DNA of 15,421 nucleotides from an uncultured Amaricoccus sp. GTDB taxonomy: Bacteria > Pseudomonadota > Alphaproteobacteria > Rhodobacterales > Rhodobacteraceae. Below the pieces are notes generated by a model. That model worked only from the letters and a program-made list of their open reading frames with translations, did not search any database and had not been told where the DNA came from. This document shows, in pieces, positions 7,926 to 15,332 of the stretch (within the stretch, counting starts at the first letter, position 1; every line of letters begins with the position of its first letter). A program made the translations under genes and the position numbers. The stretch lies in the NCBI RefSeq assembly GCF_937858865.1, contig NZ_CALLYO010000115.1:1-15421 (forward strand). Reading direction: 5' to 3'.

Positions 7926-8843
7926 ATGAGCAAGCCAGTTCTGCCGGAAGCCGATCCGTCCGCCATCGGCGTCATCCCGAAGCCGCCCTTCGCCCGGCTG
8001 CCCGACCCGGACGCGATCTTCCGCCGCCGGGCGGCGCGCTACCGCAAGCTGGCGGACGGCCACGAGCTGGCGCCCTTCCTCCGCTTTCTCGCCGGGCTCG
8101 CCGAGGCGCAGCATGCGGCCGGCGAGGGGCTCGATCCGCCGGCGATGCCGGCGCCCGAGGCGCTCGAGCGCGCCCATCGCCACGCCATGCCGCCGCTCGA
8201 CCGGGCGGGCTTCGTGCCCGGTCCCGAGACCATGGTGCTGATCGACCGGCTGCTCGCGGCGCTCGACGGGCTCGAGATGCCACCGAACGCCCGCGCCGCC
8301 GTCGAGCGGGTGAAGGGCGCCGGCGAGGCCGAGCGGGGCGAGATGATCGCCAACGTGCTCGGGGACGCCGTTCCGTTCGAGGCGGTGGCCGAGCACGCGC
8401 TGGTCGCGGCGGCGATGCAGGTGCATTTCGCCCGGGCCGCCGCCGCGCTCGATGCCGGGCGGCTGCAGGCGGTGGGCGACGGCGTCTGCCCGGCCTGCGG
8501 CGGGCCGCCGTCGGCGAGCCTGGTCGTCGGCTGGACGCGCAACCCAGGGACGCGCTTCTGCTCCTGCTCGACCTGCGGCACGCTCTGGAACTACGTGCGC
8601 GCCAAGTGCACGCTCTGCGGCTCGACCGCGAAGGTCTCCTTCCGCGAGATCGACGGGGCCGGGGGCCTCGTCAAGGCCGAGGTCTGCGAGACCTGCCACG
8701 GCTACGTGAAGGTGCTCTACCAGGAGCGGGAGCCGGAGCTCGACCCGATCGCCGACGACGTGGCGACGCTCGGGCTCGATCTCCTGGTCAAGGAGCTCGG
8801 CTTCCGCCGCGGCGCGGTCAACCCCTTCCTCATCGGCTACTGA
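7926..8843 (+). CDS. fdhE: Formate dehydrogenase accessory protein FdhE
   Basis: FdhE is a cytoplasmic protein needed for active respiratory formate dehydrogenases; it interacts with the catalytic subunit before Tat export. The 305 residues fit the family (E. coli FdhE 309). The C-terminal half carries four CxxC metal-binding pairs: Cys188/191 (CPACGG), Cys214/217 (CSTCGTLW), Cys228/231 (CTLCGS) and Cys254/257 (CETCHGY), plus Cys212. The N-terminal half is helical and lacks a signal peptide. The ATG at 7926 follows TGAGGAT (7916-7922). It begins 91 nt after fdnI and its stop overlaps the selA start in a TGATG, so it opens the second, tightly coupled part of the operon. Confidence 0.95.
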   Translation: MSKPVLPEADPSAIGVIPKPPFARLPDPDAIFRRRAARYRKLADGHELAPFLRFLAGLAEAQHAAGEGLDPPAMPAPEALERAHRHAMPPLDRAGFVPGPETMVLIDRLLAALDGLEMPPNARAAVERVKGAGEAERGEMIANVLGDAVPFEAVAEHALVAAAMQVHFARAAAALDAGRLQAVGDGVCPACGGPPSASLVVGWTRNPGTRFCSCSTCGTLWNYVRAKCTLCGSTAKVSFREIDGAGGLVKAEVCETCHGYVKVLYQEREPELDPIADDVATLGLDLLVKELGFRRGAVNPFLIGY

Positions 8844-10201
8844 TGGGGGCGGACGGCTCCGCGCTGCGCCGGCTCCCGGCCGTCGACCGCGTGTTGCGCA
8901 CGCCGGAGGCGGAGGCCGCCGTCGCGCGCCACGGACGCAGCCAGACGGTCAAGGCTGTGCGCCTGGCGCTGGCGGAGGCGCGGGCGACCGGGGGCGAGGG
9001 CGCGACGCCGGCGGCGATCGCCGCGGCGGCGGGGCTCAGGCTCGAGGCGGCGCGGCGGCCGAAGGTGCGGCCGGTCTTCAACCTGACCGGCACCATCCTG
9101 CACACCAACCTCGGCCGCGCGCTGCTCGCCGAGGAGGCGGTCGAGGCCGCCGTCACTGCCATGCGGCAGGCGCTCGCGCTCGAATACGATCTCGGCGGCG
9201 GGCGGCGCGGCGAGCGGGACGGGGTGCTGCGCGAGCTGCTCTGCGAGCTGACCGGCGCCGAGGACGCCACCGTCGTCAACAACAATGCCGCCGCGGTGCT
9301 CCTCGCGCTCAACACGCTGGCCGAGGGGCGGGAGGCGATCGTGTCGCGGGGCGAGCTGATCGAGATCGGCGGCGCCTTCCGCATGCCGGAGATCATGGCC
9401 CGCGCCGGCAGCCGGCTGGTCGAGGTCGGCACCACCAACCGCACGCACCAGAAGGACTATCGCGGCGCGATCGGGCCGGAGACCGGGGTGATCCTCAAGG
9501 TCCACACATCGAACTACCGCATAGAGGGCTTCGTCGCCGAGGTGCCGGCGCGGGTGCTCGCCGGGATCGCCGGCGCGGCGGGGGTGCCGCTCGTCAACGA
9601 CCTCGGCTCGGGCAGCCTGGTCGATCTCTCGGGCTTCGGGCTCGCCCGCGAGCCGACCGTGGCCGAGGCGGTGGCCGAGGGGGCCGATCTCGTCACCTTC
9701 TCGGGCGACAAGCTGCTCGGCGGGCCGCAGGCCGGCTTCATCGTCGGCCGGGCGGCGCTGATCGCGCGGATCAACCGCAACCCGATGAAGCGGGCGATGC
9801 GGCTCGACAAGATCCGCCTCGCCGCGCTCGAGGCGACGCTGCGCCTCTACCTCGATCCCGACCGCCTGGTGGCGCGGCTGCCGACGCTGCGCCTCATCGC
9901 CCGGCCGAAGGAGGAGATCGCCACCCTGGCGCGGGAACTCGCGCCGGCGGTGGCGGCGGCCCTCGGGGTCGAGGCGGCGGTCGTCGACTGCGCGAGCCAG
10001 GTCGGCTCGGGGGCGCTGCCGCTCGAGGAGATCGCGAGCGCGGGGCTGGCGCTCCGCGGCGCTGCGCCGGATGCGCTCGCCGCGCGTCTCCGGGCGCTGC
10101 CGGTGCCGGTGATCGGGCGCATCGCCGACGGGGCGCTGCTGCTCGACCTCCGCTGTCTCGAGGACCCGCGGGGGTTCCTCGCGAACCTCGCCGCGCCATG
10201 A
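8843..10201 (+). CDS. selA: L-seryl-tRNA(Sec) selenium transferase
   Basis: SelA is a PLP enzyme that converts Ser-tRNA-Sec to Sec-tRNA-Sec using selenophosphate from SelD. The 452 residues compare with 463 in E. coli. The PLP lysine is Lys290 in [13 protein letters not shown] (E. coli Lys295). Other family blocks are [52 protein letters not shown] and VNDLGSGSL. The start is the ATG in the TGATG shared with the fdhE stop. No separate ribosome site is visible, which suggests coupling to fdhE translation. The same frame stays open upstream across fdhE as far as 7922, but that extension has no family similarity and lies inside fdhE. Its end overlaps the Sel1-repeat gene by ATGA. Confidence 0.96.
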   Translation: MGADGSALRRLPAVDRVLRTPEAEAAVARHGRSQTVKAVRLALAEARATGGEGATPAAIAAAAGLRLEAARRPKVRPVFNLTGTILHTNLGRALLAEEAVEAAVTAMRQALALEYDLGGGRRGERDGVLRELLCELTGAEDATVVNNNAAAVLLALNTLAEGREAIVSRGELIEIGGAFRMPEIMARAGSRLVEVGTTNRTHQKDYRGAIGPETGVILKVHTSNYRIEGFVAEVPARVLAGIAGAAGVPLVNDLGSGSLVDLSGFGLAREPTVAEAVAEGADLVTFSGDKLLGGPQAGFIVGRAALIARINRNPMKRAMRLDKIRLAALEATLRLYLDPDRLVARLPTLRLIARPKEEIATLARELAPAVAAALGVEAAVVDCASQVGSGALPLEEIASAGLALRGAAPDALAARLRALPVPVIGRIADGALLLDLRCLEDPRGFLANLAAP

Positions 10202-10983
10202 GCTGGATCAGCCGGCTGCGCGGGGAAAGGCCGCCCGAGGACCCGATGGCAGCCGCCGACGCGGCGGCAGCCAGGGGCGACTACGCGGCGGCGCTCGCCA
10301 TCTGGGGGCCGCTGGCGCATGCCGGGAACGCCCGGGCGCAGAACAACGTCGGCGCCTGCTTCGCCGGCGGGCTCGGGGTCGGGCGCGACCCGGCGCTGGC
10401 GGTGAAGTGGCTGACGCTCGCCGCCGAGGCCGGGGACGCGGCCGGGCGGCGCAATCTCGCGCACGCCTACTTCCGGGGCGATGGCGTGCCGGAGGATCCG
10501 TGGCGCGCCGCGGCGCTCTACCGCCAGGCGGCCGAGGCGGGCGACGCCGAGGCCGAGGACATGCTGAGCTGGATGCTGCTCGAGGGGGAGATCGTGCCGC
10601 CCGACCCGGGCGAGGCGCGCCGCCTGGCCGAGGCGGCCGCCGCCCAGGGCAACGCGCCGGCGATGACCCGGCTCGGCATGATCCATCACAATGCGCTCGG
10701 GGTGCCGCGCGATCCGGCCGCTGCCGCCCGCTGGTGGGCGAAGGCCGCGGCGCTCGGCGAGGCGGACGCCCAGGCGATGCTGGGGGCGGCGCTGCACATG
10801 GGCCAGGGCGTGCCGCGCGACCGCTATGCCGGCTTCGTCTGGCTGCTGCGCGCCCACGCCGGCGGCAGCGAGCTCGCCTATCCCTTCCTGCGCGCCGCCG
10901 AGGACGCGCTCGCCCCGGAGGAGGCCGGCCGCGCCCGCCGCGAGGCCGACGCGCCGCTCCCGCTGCCGGAGCCCGCGCGATGA
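10198..10983 (+). CDS. Sel1-like repeat (SLR/TPR) protein between selA and selB
   Basis: This 261-residue protein has no signal peptide and is probably cytoplasmic. From about residue 30 to 210 it contains five regular 36-residue Sel1-like repeats, each ending in a G-V-x-x-D-P type turn: LGVGRDP, DGVPEDP, EIVPPDP, LGVPRDP, QGVPRDR. A sixth repeat is degenerate. Such repeats form a curved helical scaffold for protein binding; the name Sel1 is unrelated to selenium. It overlaps selA by ATGA and its TGA overlaps the selB start in ATGATGA-like fashion (selB ATG at 10980), so it should be made together with SelA and SelB. An adaptor for SelA, SelB or FDH maturation is a reasonable inference, but the sequence names no partner. 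Confidence 0.88.
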   Translation: MSWISRLRGERPPEDPMAAADAAAARGDYAAALAIWGPLAHAGNARAQNNVGACFAGGLGVGRDPALAVKWLTLAAEAGDAAGRRNLAHAYFRGDGVPEDPWRAAALYRQAAEAGDAEAEDMLSWMLLEGEIVPPDPGEARRLAEAAAAQGNAPAMTRLGMIHHNALGVPRDPAAAARWWAKAAALGEADAQAMLGAALHMGQGVPRDRYAGFVWLLRAHAGGSELAYPFLRAAEDALAPEEAGRARREADAPLPLPEPAR

Positions 10984-13013
10984 TCGTGGGGACCGCCGGC
11001 CATATCGACCACGGCAAGACGAGCCTGGTGCGGGCGCTGACCGGCACCGATACCGACCGGCTCAAGGAGGAGAAGGCGCGCGGCATCACGCTCGATCTCG
11101 GCTTCGCCTACATGCCGGCGACGGACGGGGCGGTGATCGGCTTCGTCGACGTGCCGGGCCACGAGCGGCTCATCCACAACATGCTCGCCGGCGCGAGCGG
11201 CATCGACTTCGCGCTCGTCGTCGTCGCCGCCGACGACGGGGTGATGCCGCAGACCCGCGAGCATCTGGCGATCCTCGACCTGCTCGGCCTCGATCGCGGC
11301 CTGGTCGCGCTGACCAAGATCGACGCCGCCGACCCGGACCGCATCGCGGCGGCGCGGAACGGCATCGCCAATGCGCTTCTCGGCACCGGCCTCGAGGGGG
11401 CGGAGATCGTTCCCGTCTCCTCGGTGACCGGGGAGGGCGTCGAGACGCTGCGCGCGCGGCTGCTCCGCGCCGACCGGGGCGTGCTCGCCAAGCCGGCCGA
11501 GGCGCCCTTCCGGCTCGCCGTCGATCGCGCCTTCACGCTGCCGGGCTCGGGCACCATCGTCACCGGGACCGTCCTGTCGGGCCATGTGGCGGCGGGCGAC
11601 CGGCTGCGCGCCAGCCCCTCCGGGCTCGAGGTGCGGGTGCGCGGCCTGCATGCGCAGAACCGCAGGGCCGAGCGCGGCGGCCCGGGCGACCGCTGCGCGC
11701 TCAACCTCGTCGGCGAGGGCGTTGGCAAGGACACGCTCCGCCGCGGCGACGTGATCCTCGCGCCCGGCCTGCACGCGCCGACCGACCGGGTCGACGTGCG
11801 CCTGCGCCTGCTGGCGTCGGAGGCGCGTCCGGTCGGCCAGTGGCTGCCCGTCCACCTCCACCACGGTTCGGCCGAGGTGACGGCGCGCGTCGTCCTCCTC
11901 GGCGACCCGATCGCGCCCGGCACGGAGGGGTTCGCCCAGCTCGTCCTCGACCGGCCGATCGCCGCGCTGGCCGGCGACCGCTTCGTCATTCGCGACACCA
12001 GCGCCCAGCGGACCCTCGGCGGCGGGCGGCTGCTCGATCTCCGCGCCCCCGCCCGCCGGCGCCGTGGCCCGGAGCGGCTGGCGCAGCTCGAGGCGCTGGC
12101 GCTGCCCGACCCGGCGGCCGCCCTCGCGACGCTGCTCTCCCGCCCGCCCTGGCAGGTCGACGCCGAGGCCTTCGCCCGCGACCACGGCCTCGGGCCCGAG
12201 GCGCTCGCCGGGCTCGTCCGCGTCGGGGGCGTGGCGCTCTCGGAGGAGACGGCCGGGCGGCTGGTGCGCGACCTCCTCGCCGCGCTGGCCGACTTCCACG
12301 CCGGGAACCCCGACCTCGCCGGGATCGGCATGGAGCGGCTGCGCGGCGGCCTCGACCCGCGCCTGCCGGCGCCGGCCTTCCGCACGCTGCTGCAGGGGCT
12401 GGCCCGCGAGGGAAGGATCGCGCTCGACGGCGCCTGGGTGCGCCTCGCCGGGCACGAGGCGCGGCTCGCGCCGGTCGACGAGGAGCTCTGGGACCAGGTC
12501 GCGCCGCTGCTCGGCGGCGAGGCGCGCTTCCGCCCGCCGCGGGTGCGCGACATCGCCGGCCTCCTCGACGAGCCGGAGGAGGAGATCCGCCGGCTGCTGA
12601 AGCTGCTCGCCCGCATGGGCCGGCTGCACGAGATCGCCCACGACCATTTCTTCCTGCGCGACGTGGTGGGCGAGATGGCCGGGATCGCCGCCGGGCTCGA
12701 TGCCGCGCACGGCCTCTTCAGCGCGGCTGAGTTCCGCGACCGGCTGGACAACGGCCGCAAGGTCGCCATCCTGATCCTCGAGTTCTTCGACCGCCACGGC
12801 GTGACGCTGCGCCGGGGCGACCTCCGCCGCGTCAATCCGCGGCGGCTCGACCTCTTTCCGCGCGAGGCCGGCGGCGACGCCGCGCCCGCGCAGCCTGGAG
12901 GAGAATCGTCCCCGGTGGGGCGGCCGGACTTCAAATCCGGTTGGGGCCGTGAGACGGTCCCGGGTGGGTTCGACTCCCACTCTCTTCCGCCAGTTCGCCG
13001 GGGGAGCGCATGA
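10980..13013 (+). CDS. selB: Selenocysteine-specific translation elongation factor, frame running through selC
   Basis: SelB binds GTP, Sec-tRNA-Sec and the SECIS hairpin and delivers Sec to UGA. The open frame gives 677 residues against 614 in E. coli. GTPase motifs are GHIDHGKT (7-14), RGIT (34-37), DVPGH (57-61) and TKID (112-115). EF-Tu-like domains 2 and 3 follow, then winged-helix repeats that bind SECIS RNA, ending in [20 protein letters not shown] and DLFPRE (about residue 629), where E. coli SelB ends. There is no stop there. Ten residues later the frame enters the tRNA-Sec gene and reads it as codons 640-671, then six more residues to a TGA that overlaps the next ATG. Whether the 48-residue tail is made is unknown. 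The start overlaps the Sel1-repeat stop. Confidence 0.95.
   Translation: MIVGTAGHIDHGKTSLVRALTGTDTDRLKEEKARGITLDLGFAYMPATDGAVIGFVDVPGHERLIHNMLAGASGIDFALVVVAADDGVMPQTREHLAILDLLGLDRGLVALTKIDAADPDRIAAARNGIANALLGTGLEGAEIVPVSSVTGEGVETLRARLLRADRGVLAKPAEAPFRLAVDRAFTLPGSGTIVTGTVLSGHVAAGDRLRASPSGLEVRVRGLHAQNRRAERGGPGDRCALNLVGEGVGKDTLRRGDVILAPGLHAPTDRVDVRLRLLASEARPVGQWLPVHLHHGSAEVTARVVLLGDPIAPGTEGFAQLVLDRPIAALAGDRFVIRDTSAQRTLGGGRLLDLRAPARRRRGPERLAQLEALALPDPAAALATLLSRPPWQVDAEAFARDHGLGPEALAGLVRVGGVALSEETAGRLVRDLLAALADFHAGNPDLAGIGMERLRGGLDPRLPAPAFRTLLQGLAREGRIALDGAWVRLAGHEARLAPVDEELWDQVAPLLGGEARFRPPRVRDIAGLLDEPEEEIRRLLKLLARMGRLHEIAHDHFFLRDVVGEMAGIAAGLDAAHGLFSAAEFRDRLDNGRKVAILILEFFDRHGVTLRRGDLRRVNPRRLDLFPREAGGDAAPAQPGGESSPVGRPDFKSGWGRETVPGGFDSHSLPPVRRGSA
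12897..12992 (+). tRNA. selC: tRNA-Sec (anticodon UCA)
   Basis: This 96-nt tRNA folds as bacterial tRNA-Sec. It has an 8-bp acceptor stem (GGAGGAGA with TCTCTTCC, one G-U pair), a 6-bp D stem (CGTCCC/GGGGCG) with a CGGT loop, and a 5-bp anticodon stem (CCGGA/TCCGG) with loop CTTCAAA and anticodon TCA at 12931-12933. The long variable arm has an 8-bp stem (GGGGCCGT/ACGGTCCC) with a GAG loop. The T arm is GTGGG-TTCGACT-CCCAC, the discriminator is G and CCA is encoded. Much of it matches E. coli selC base for base. It lies entirely inside the selB reading frame, and no separate promoter or T-run terminator is visible beside it, so it is probably cut from the operon transcript. Confidence 0.97.
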
Positions 13014-13468
13014 CCGAGACCGCAATCGCGAGCTACATCGAGACGCTGGCCACCACCGCGCGGGCGGCGAGCACCGCCGAGCAGGACTTCCAGAAGGAAG
13101 CCGCCCGGCGCGCCGCCCAGCTGCGCGAGGCGCGCGCCTTCGCCTGGCGGCGGCTGAATCTCGTGCGCGCCACGGCATCGGCGGTGCGCGGCGCCGAGGG
13201 GCCGGAGGCGGTGGCGGAGGCCGGGCGCGAGACGCTCTTCCGCGAGAGCGGGCTCGGCCGCGCCGCCGAGGCCAACCGGGAGGTGGCCGAGCGCTTCGTC
13301 GCGGTGGCCGAGGCGGTGGCCGCCGCCGGCGGCGACGACCCCGACCCCGCGGCCGATCCCGCGGCGGCGCTCGCCGCCTTCGAGGCCTGGTATGCGGCGG
13401 CGCGCGGGGGGCCCTTCCTGGCGCTGATGGAGCGCGAAGTGGTGGAGCTGCCGCTTGTCGAGGTCTGA
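13010..13468 (+). CDS. Small helical protein of unknown function, first gene after selC
   Basis: I do not recognise this 152-residue protein. It has no cysteine, no signal peptide and no membrane segment, and is rich in Ala, Glu and Arg. Residues about 1-60 look like a long amphipathic helix or coiled coil ([20 protein letters not shown]), followed by further helices. An acidic Pro/Asp linker ([20 protein letters not shown]) near residue 110 precedes a short tail ending in ELPLVEV. The ATG overlaps the selB TGA (ATGA) and has GGGGGAG (13000-13006) just upstream, so it can be translated even from an mRNA cut at the 3' end of selC 17 nt away. Codon bias matches its neighbours. It leads a five-gene group with lipoyl and DsrE-like proteins. 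Confidence 0.82.
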   Translation: MTETAIASYIETLATTARAASTAEQDFQKEAARRAAQLREARAFAWRRLNLVRATASAVRGAEGPEAVAEAGRETLFRESGLGRAAEANREVAERFVAVAEAVAAAGGDDPDPAADPAAALAAFEAWYAAARGGPFLALMEREVVELPLVEV

Positions 13469-13850
13469 CCCCGGGGAGGCCGTGACCTTCGACGCCTGGA
13501 TCGCCGCGGAATTCGGCGGGCGGGGGCCGTTCACGCTGCTGGTCGTCGTGGTGGCGATCGGGGGGCTCAGCATCACGCCGATCCGCTCGAGCTGGTTCCA
13601 CGTCATCGGCACCGACCTCGAGTGGGCCGACGTCGCGCGCCTGCTCGACGGCGGCGGGCCGGAGTGGGACGCGGCCGTCTTCGCGCCGCGCGCGGACGCG
13701 GCGGGCGGGCCGCTCGGCGAGGCGGCGGCGCGGATCGCGGTCAAGGACCTGGGGGAGGAGATCCTGGCCGACCGGACGGTGCTGAATCGCGAGCATTTCT
13801 TCGACCGCAAGGGGCGGCGGATGAAGGTGGAGGAGGTGCCGGCCCAGTGA
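13455..13850 (+). CDS. Protein of unknown function, second gene of the post-selC cassette
   Basis: I do not recognise this protein. Its start is uncertain. A TTG at 13455 has GGTGGAG 7 nt upstream and gives 131 residues. A GTG at 13482 has GGGGAGG only 2 nt upstream and gives 122 residues beginning [12 protein letters not shown]. Residues 24-45 (counting from TTG) include a hydrophobic run, [15 protein letters not shown], directly followed by [17 protein letters not shown]; this could be a pair of beta strands or one short membrane segment. The C-terminal part is charged ([19 protein letters not shown]) and has no cysteine. It ends in GTGA, overlapping the lipoate-ligase-like gene, so it is firmly part of the same operon. 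Confidence 0.78.
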   Translation: MSRSDPGEAVTFDAWIAAEFGGRGPFTLLVVVVAIGGLSITPIRSSWFHVIGTDLEWADVARLLDGGGPEWDAAVFAPRADAAGGPLGEAAARIAVKDLGEEILADRTVLNREHFFDRKGRRMKVEEVPAQ

Positions 13851-14500
13851 CGGCGTCCGTGACCCCAGCCGCCCGGCTGCGCGTGCTCGACACCGGCCTC
13901 GCCGACGCGCGGAGGAACGTGGCGCTGAGCGCGGCGCTGATCGAGGCGCACGGGCGCGGCGAGGTGCCGGATACGCTGCGGCTGCACCGGTACGAGAAAT
14001 GCGTGCTGATCGGGCGCAGCCAGGAGGTGGCGGCGGCGGTCGACCCCGAGGCCTGCCGGCGGCGCGGGGCGGCGATCGTCCGGCGGGTGAGCGGCGGCGG
14101 CGCGGTGGCGATGGCGCCGGGGATCCTCGCCTGGGACCTGGTGGCGGCGCGCGGGCGCTGGGGCTCGCTCGACGAGGCGGCGGCGGGGATCGGCGGAGGG
14201 GTGGCGGCGGCGCTGCGGGAGCTCGGCTTCGCGGCGGAGTTCCGCGCGCCGGGCGAGGTGGCGGTCGGGGGCCGCAAGGTCGCGGGCTTCGGCGGGGCCT
14301 TCGAGGGGCCGAGCCTGCTGCATCAGGGGAGCCTGCTGGTCGAGGCCGACACGGCGGAGATGGCGGAGCTGCTCGGGCTGCCGCCGCTGCCGGTGGCGAC
14401 GCTGGCCGAGCTCGGGCCGCTGCCGGAGGCGGGGGCGCTGGCCGGCGCGCTGGCGGCGGCGATCGCCGGGGCGCTGGGGGCGGAGGTGGTGGCCGGATGA
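13847..14500 (+). CDS. Lipoate-protein ligase A family protein
   Basis: This 217-residue protein belongs to the biotinyl/lipoyl ligase fold. Diagnostic blocks are RRVSGGGAV (residues 79-87, the lipoyl-adenylate loop, RRxSGGGAV in LplA) and [11 protein letters not shown] (143-152, with the family lysine at 144), followed by LHQGSLLVE (158-166). LplA attaches lipoate to a lysine of carrier domains; the obvious local client is the GcvH-like protein two genes on. It lacks the long C-terminal accessory domain of E. coli LplA (338 residues) and so resembles the short ligases dedicated to LbpA-type carriers. The GTG at 13847 is chosen because it overlaps the previous stop (GTGA), with AGGAGG at 13831-13836; a second GTG lies 12 nt further on. 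Confidence 0.88.
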   Translation: MTASVTPAARLRVLDTGLADARRNVALSAALIEAHGRGEVPDTLRLHRYEKCVLIGRSQEVAAAVDPEACRRRGAAIVRRVSGGGAVAMAPGILAWDLVAARGRWGSLDEAAAGIGGGVAAALRELGFAAEFRAPGEVAVGGRKVAGFGGAFEGPSLLHQGSLLVEADTAEMAELLGLPPLPVATLAELGPLPEAGALAGALAAAIAGALGAEVVAG

Positions 14501-14874
14501 GCCGGCGGCTCATGATCGTGCTGGTCAATACCGACCCGCGCAACCCGGAGGAGCTGGGGGCGCCCTTCTATCATGCGGCGGTGGCGGCGGCGATGGACTA
14601 TGAGGTGGACGTGGTCTGCGCGGCGACGGCGGGGAAGCTGATGGTGAAGGGCGTGGCGGAGGGGCTGCACGTGAAGCCGGGGCATCCGATGACGGTGCTC
14701 GACTGGATCCGGGAGGCGCATGGCGCGGGGGCGCGCTTCTGGGCCTGTCCGGCGAACCTCGATCTCTTCGAGGTGCGGGAGGCGGATCTGATCCCGGAGT
14801 GCGGCGGGCTGATGGGGGCGGCGACGATGATCCAGGGGATCATGGACGACGACTGCCGGGTGCTGAGCTACTGA
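14497..14874 (+). CDS. DsrE-like family protein, possible sulfur (or selenium) carrier
   Basis: The 125 residues show the alternating strand and helix pattern of the DsrE/TusD fold: [47 protein letters not shown]. Proteins of this fold commonly carry persulfide sulfur on a cysteine. Cysteines here include those in WACPANL (about residue 86), PECGG and DDDCRV, and the first is in the position expected for the reactive loop. The glycine-rich end [10 protein letters not shown] is typical of the wider family. The start overlaps the ligase stop (ATGA) and the stop overlaps the lipoyl-carrier start (TGATG). DsrE-type proteins accompany lipoate-binding proteins in sulfur-oxidation loci; a role in sulfur or selenium transfer here is inference. 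Confidence 0.78.
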   Translation: MSRRLMIVLVNTDPRNPEELGAPFYHAAVAAAMDYEVDVVCAATAGKLMVKGVAEGLHVKPGHPMTVLDWIREAHGAGARFWACPANLDLFEVREADLIPECGGLMGAATMIQGIMDDDCRVLSY

Positions 14875-15317
14875 TGGCGACGGTTCGCGGGTGCCGGTTT
14901 CCGGAGGATCGGTTCTACGACGTGCCGCATCACGTCTGGTACCTGCCGCTCGGCGACGGGCTGGTGCGGGCGGGGATGACGCCGGTCGGGGTGGCGCTGG
15001 CGCGGGAGGTGCTGATCTTCACCCCGAAGCGGGTCGGCCGGCCGGTCGAGGCGGGGCGGGCGATGGCGACGGTCGAGAGCGCGAAGTGGGTGGGCTCGGT
15101 GCGGGCCGGCTTCGCGGCGCGGGTCGAGGCGGTGAACGAGGCGCTGGCGCGAGGGGCGGCGGTGGTCAACCGCGACTGCTACGGCGAGGGCTGGCTGCTG
15201 GTGCTGCGGCCGGCGGCGGAGGATTGGCAGGGGGCGCTGACCCCCGGAGCCGAGGTGGAGCGGGTCTATGCCGACTGGATGGAGCGGGAGGGATTCGAGG
15301 GGTGCGAAACGCGGTGA
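14874..15317 (+). CDS. GcvH-like lipoyl-carrier protein (LbpA-like)
   Basis: This 147-residue protein resembles glycine-cleavage H protein along its length. The lipoyl-lysine motif is TVESAKWVG, with Lys71 as the modification site. It is followed by AGFAARVEAVNEAL and VNRDCYGEGWLLVL, which match the H-protein APVSGEIVEVN and VN-x-x-PYGEGW regions. No glycine-cleavage partner (gcvT, gcvP) is nearby, while a dedicated ligase and a DsrE-like protein are. This pattern is known for LbpA, the lipoate-binding protein of the sHdr sulfur-oxidation pathway. Cysteines at 7, 102 and 144 are not part of the core motif. It starts in the TGATG shared with the DsrE-like stop and is the last gene of the operon. 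Confidence 0.88.
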   Translation: MATVRGCRFPEDRFYDVPHHVWYLPLGDGLVRAGMTPVGVALAREVLIFTPKRVGRPVEAGRAMATVESAKWVGSVRAGFAARVEAVNEALARGAAVVNRDCYGEGWLLVLRPAAEDWQGALTPGAEVERVYADWMEREGFEGCETR

Positions 15318-15332
15318 ATCGCGATTTCGCAC
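15302..15332 (+). terminator. Hairpin across the stop codon of the lipoyl-carrier gene
   Basis: GTGCGAAA (15302-15309) pairs with TTTCGCAC (15325-15332). Inside it CGCG (15310-15313) pairs with CGCG (15320-15323), leaving A24 of the interval bulged and a GTGAAT loop that holds the TGA stop. TTTCGC (15325-15330) can instead pair with GCGAAA (15333-15338). No T-run follows, so this may be a Rho-assisted end, an mRNA 3' stabiliser or a protein-binding site, not a classical terminator. Confidence 0.4.

Noticed and set aside
7922..8842. N-terminal extension of selA giving a 759-residue protein
   Set aside because: The extension is an Arg/Ala-rich shadow of fdhE. SelA similarity begins at the ATG at 8843, which overlaps the fdhE stop.
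12985..13009. 3' end of selC as a phage or island attachment site
   Set aside because: selC is a known integration site in enterobacteria, but there is no integrase or repeated selC fragment, and the operon continues directly downstream.
13466..13468. UGA at the end of the 13010 gene as a Sec codon
   Set aside because: No SECIS-like hairpin with a bulged U lies at the right distance, and the next gene starts at this junction in another frame with plausible ribosome sites.
10878..14543. Open frames of 1221 and 1071 codons on the minus strand opposite selB, selC and the lipoyl cassette
   Set aside because: The translations are Pro/Arg/Ala-rich with no domain, and they cross the tRNA-Sec gene and several genuine genes. 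They are artefacts of GC-rich third positions.
15315..15317. UGA ending the lipoyl-carrier gene as a possible second Sec codon
   Set aside because: The frame continues only a dozen codons, and the hairpin here encloses the UGA and does not lie 11 nt downstream as a bacterial SECIS would.
14874..15317. Authentic glycine cleavage H protein
   Set aside because: No gcvT or gcvP is adjacent and the neighbours are a ligase and a DsrE-like protein, so a dedicated lipoyl carrier is a better reading. A moonlighting GcvH role is not excluded.
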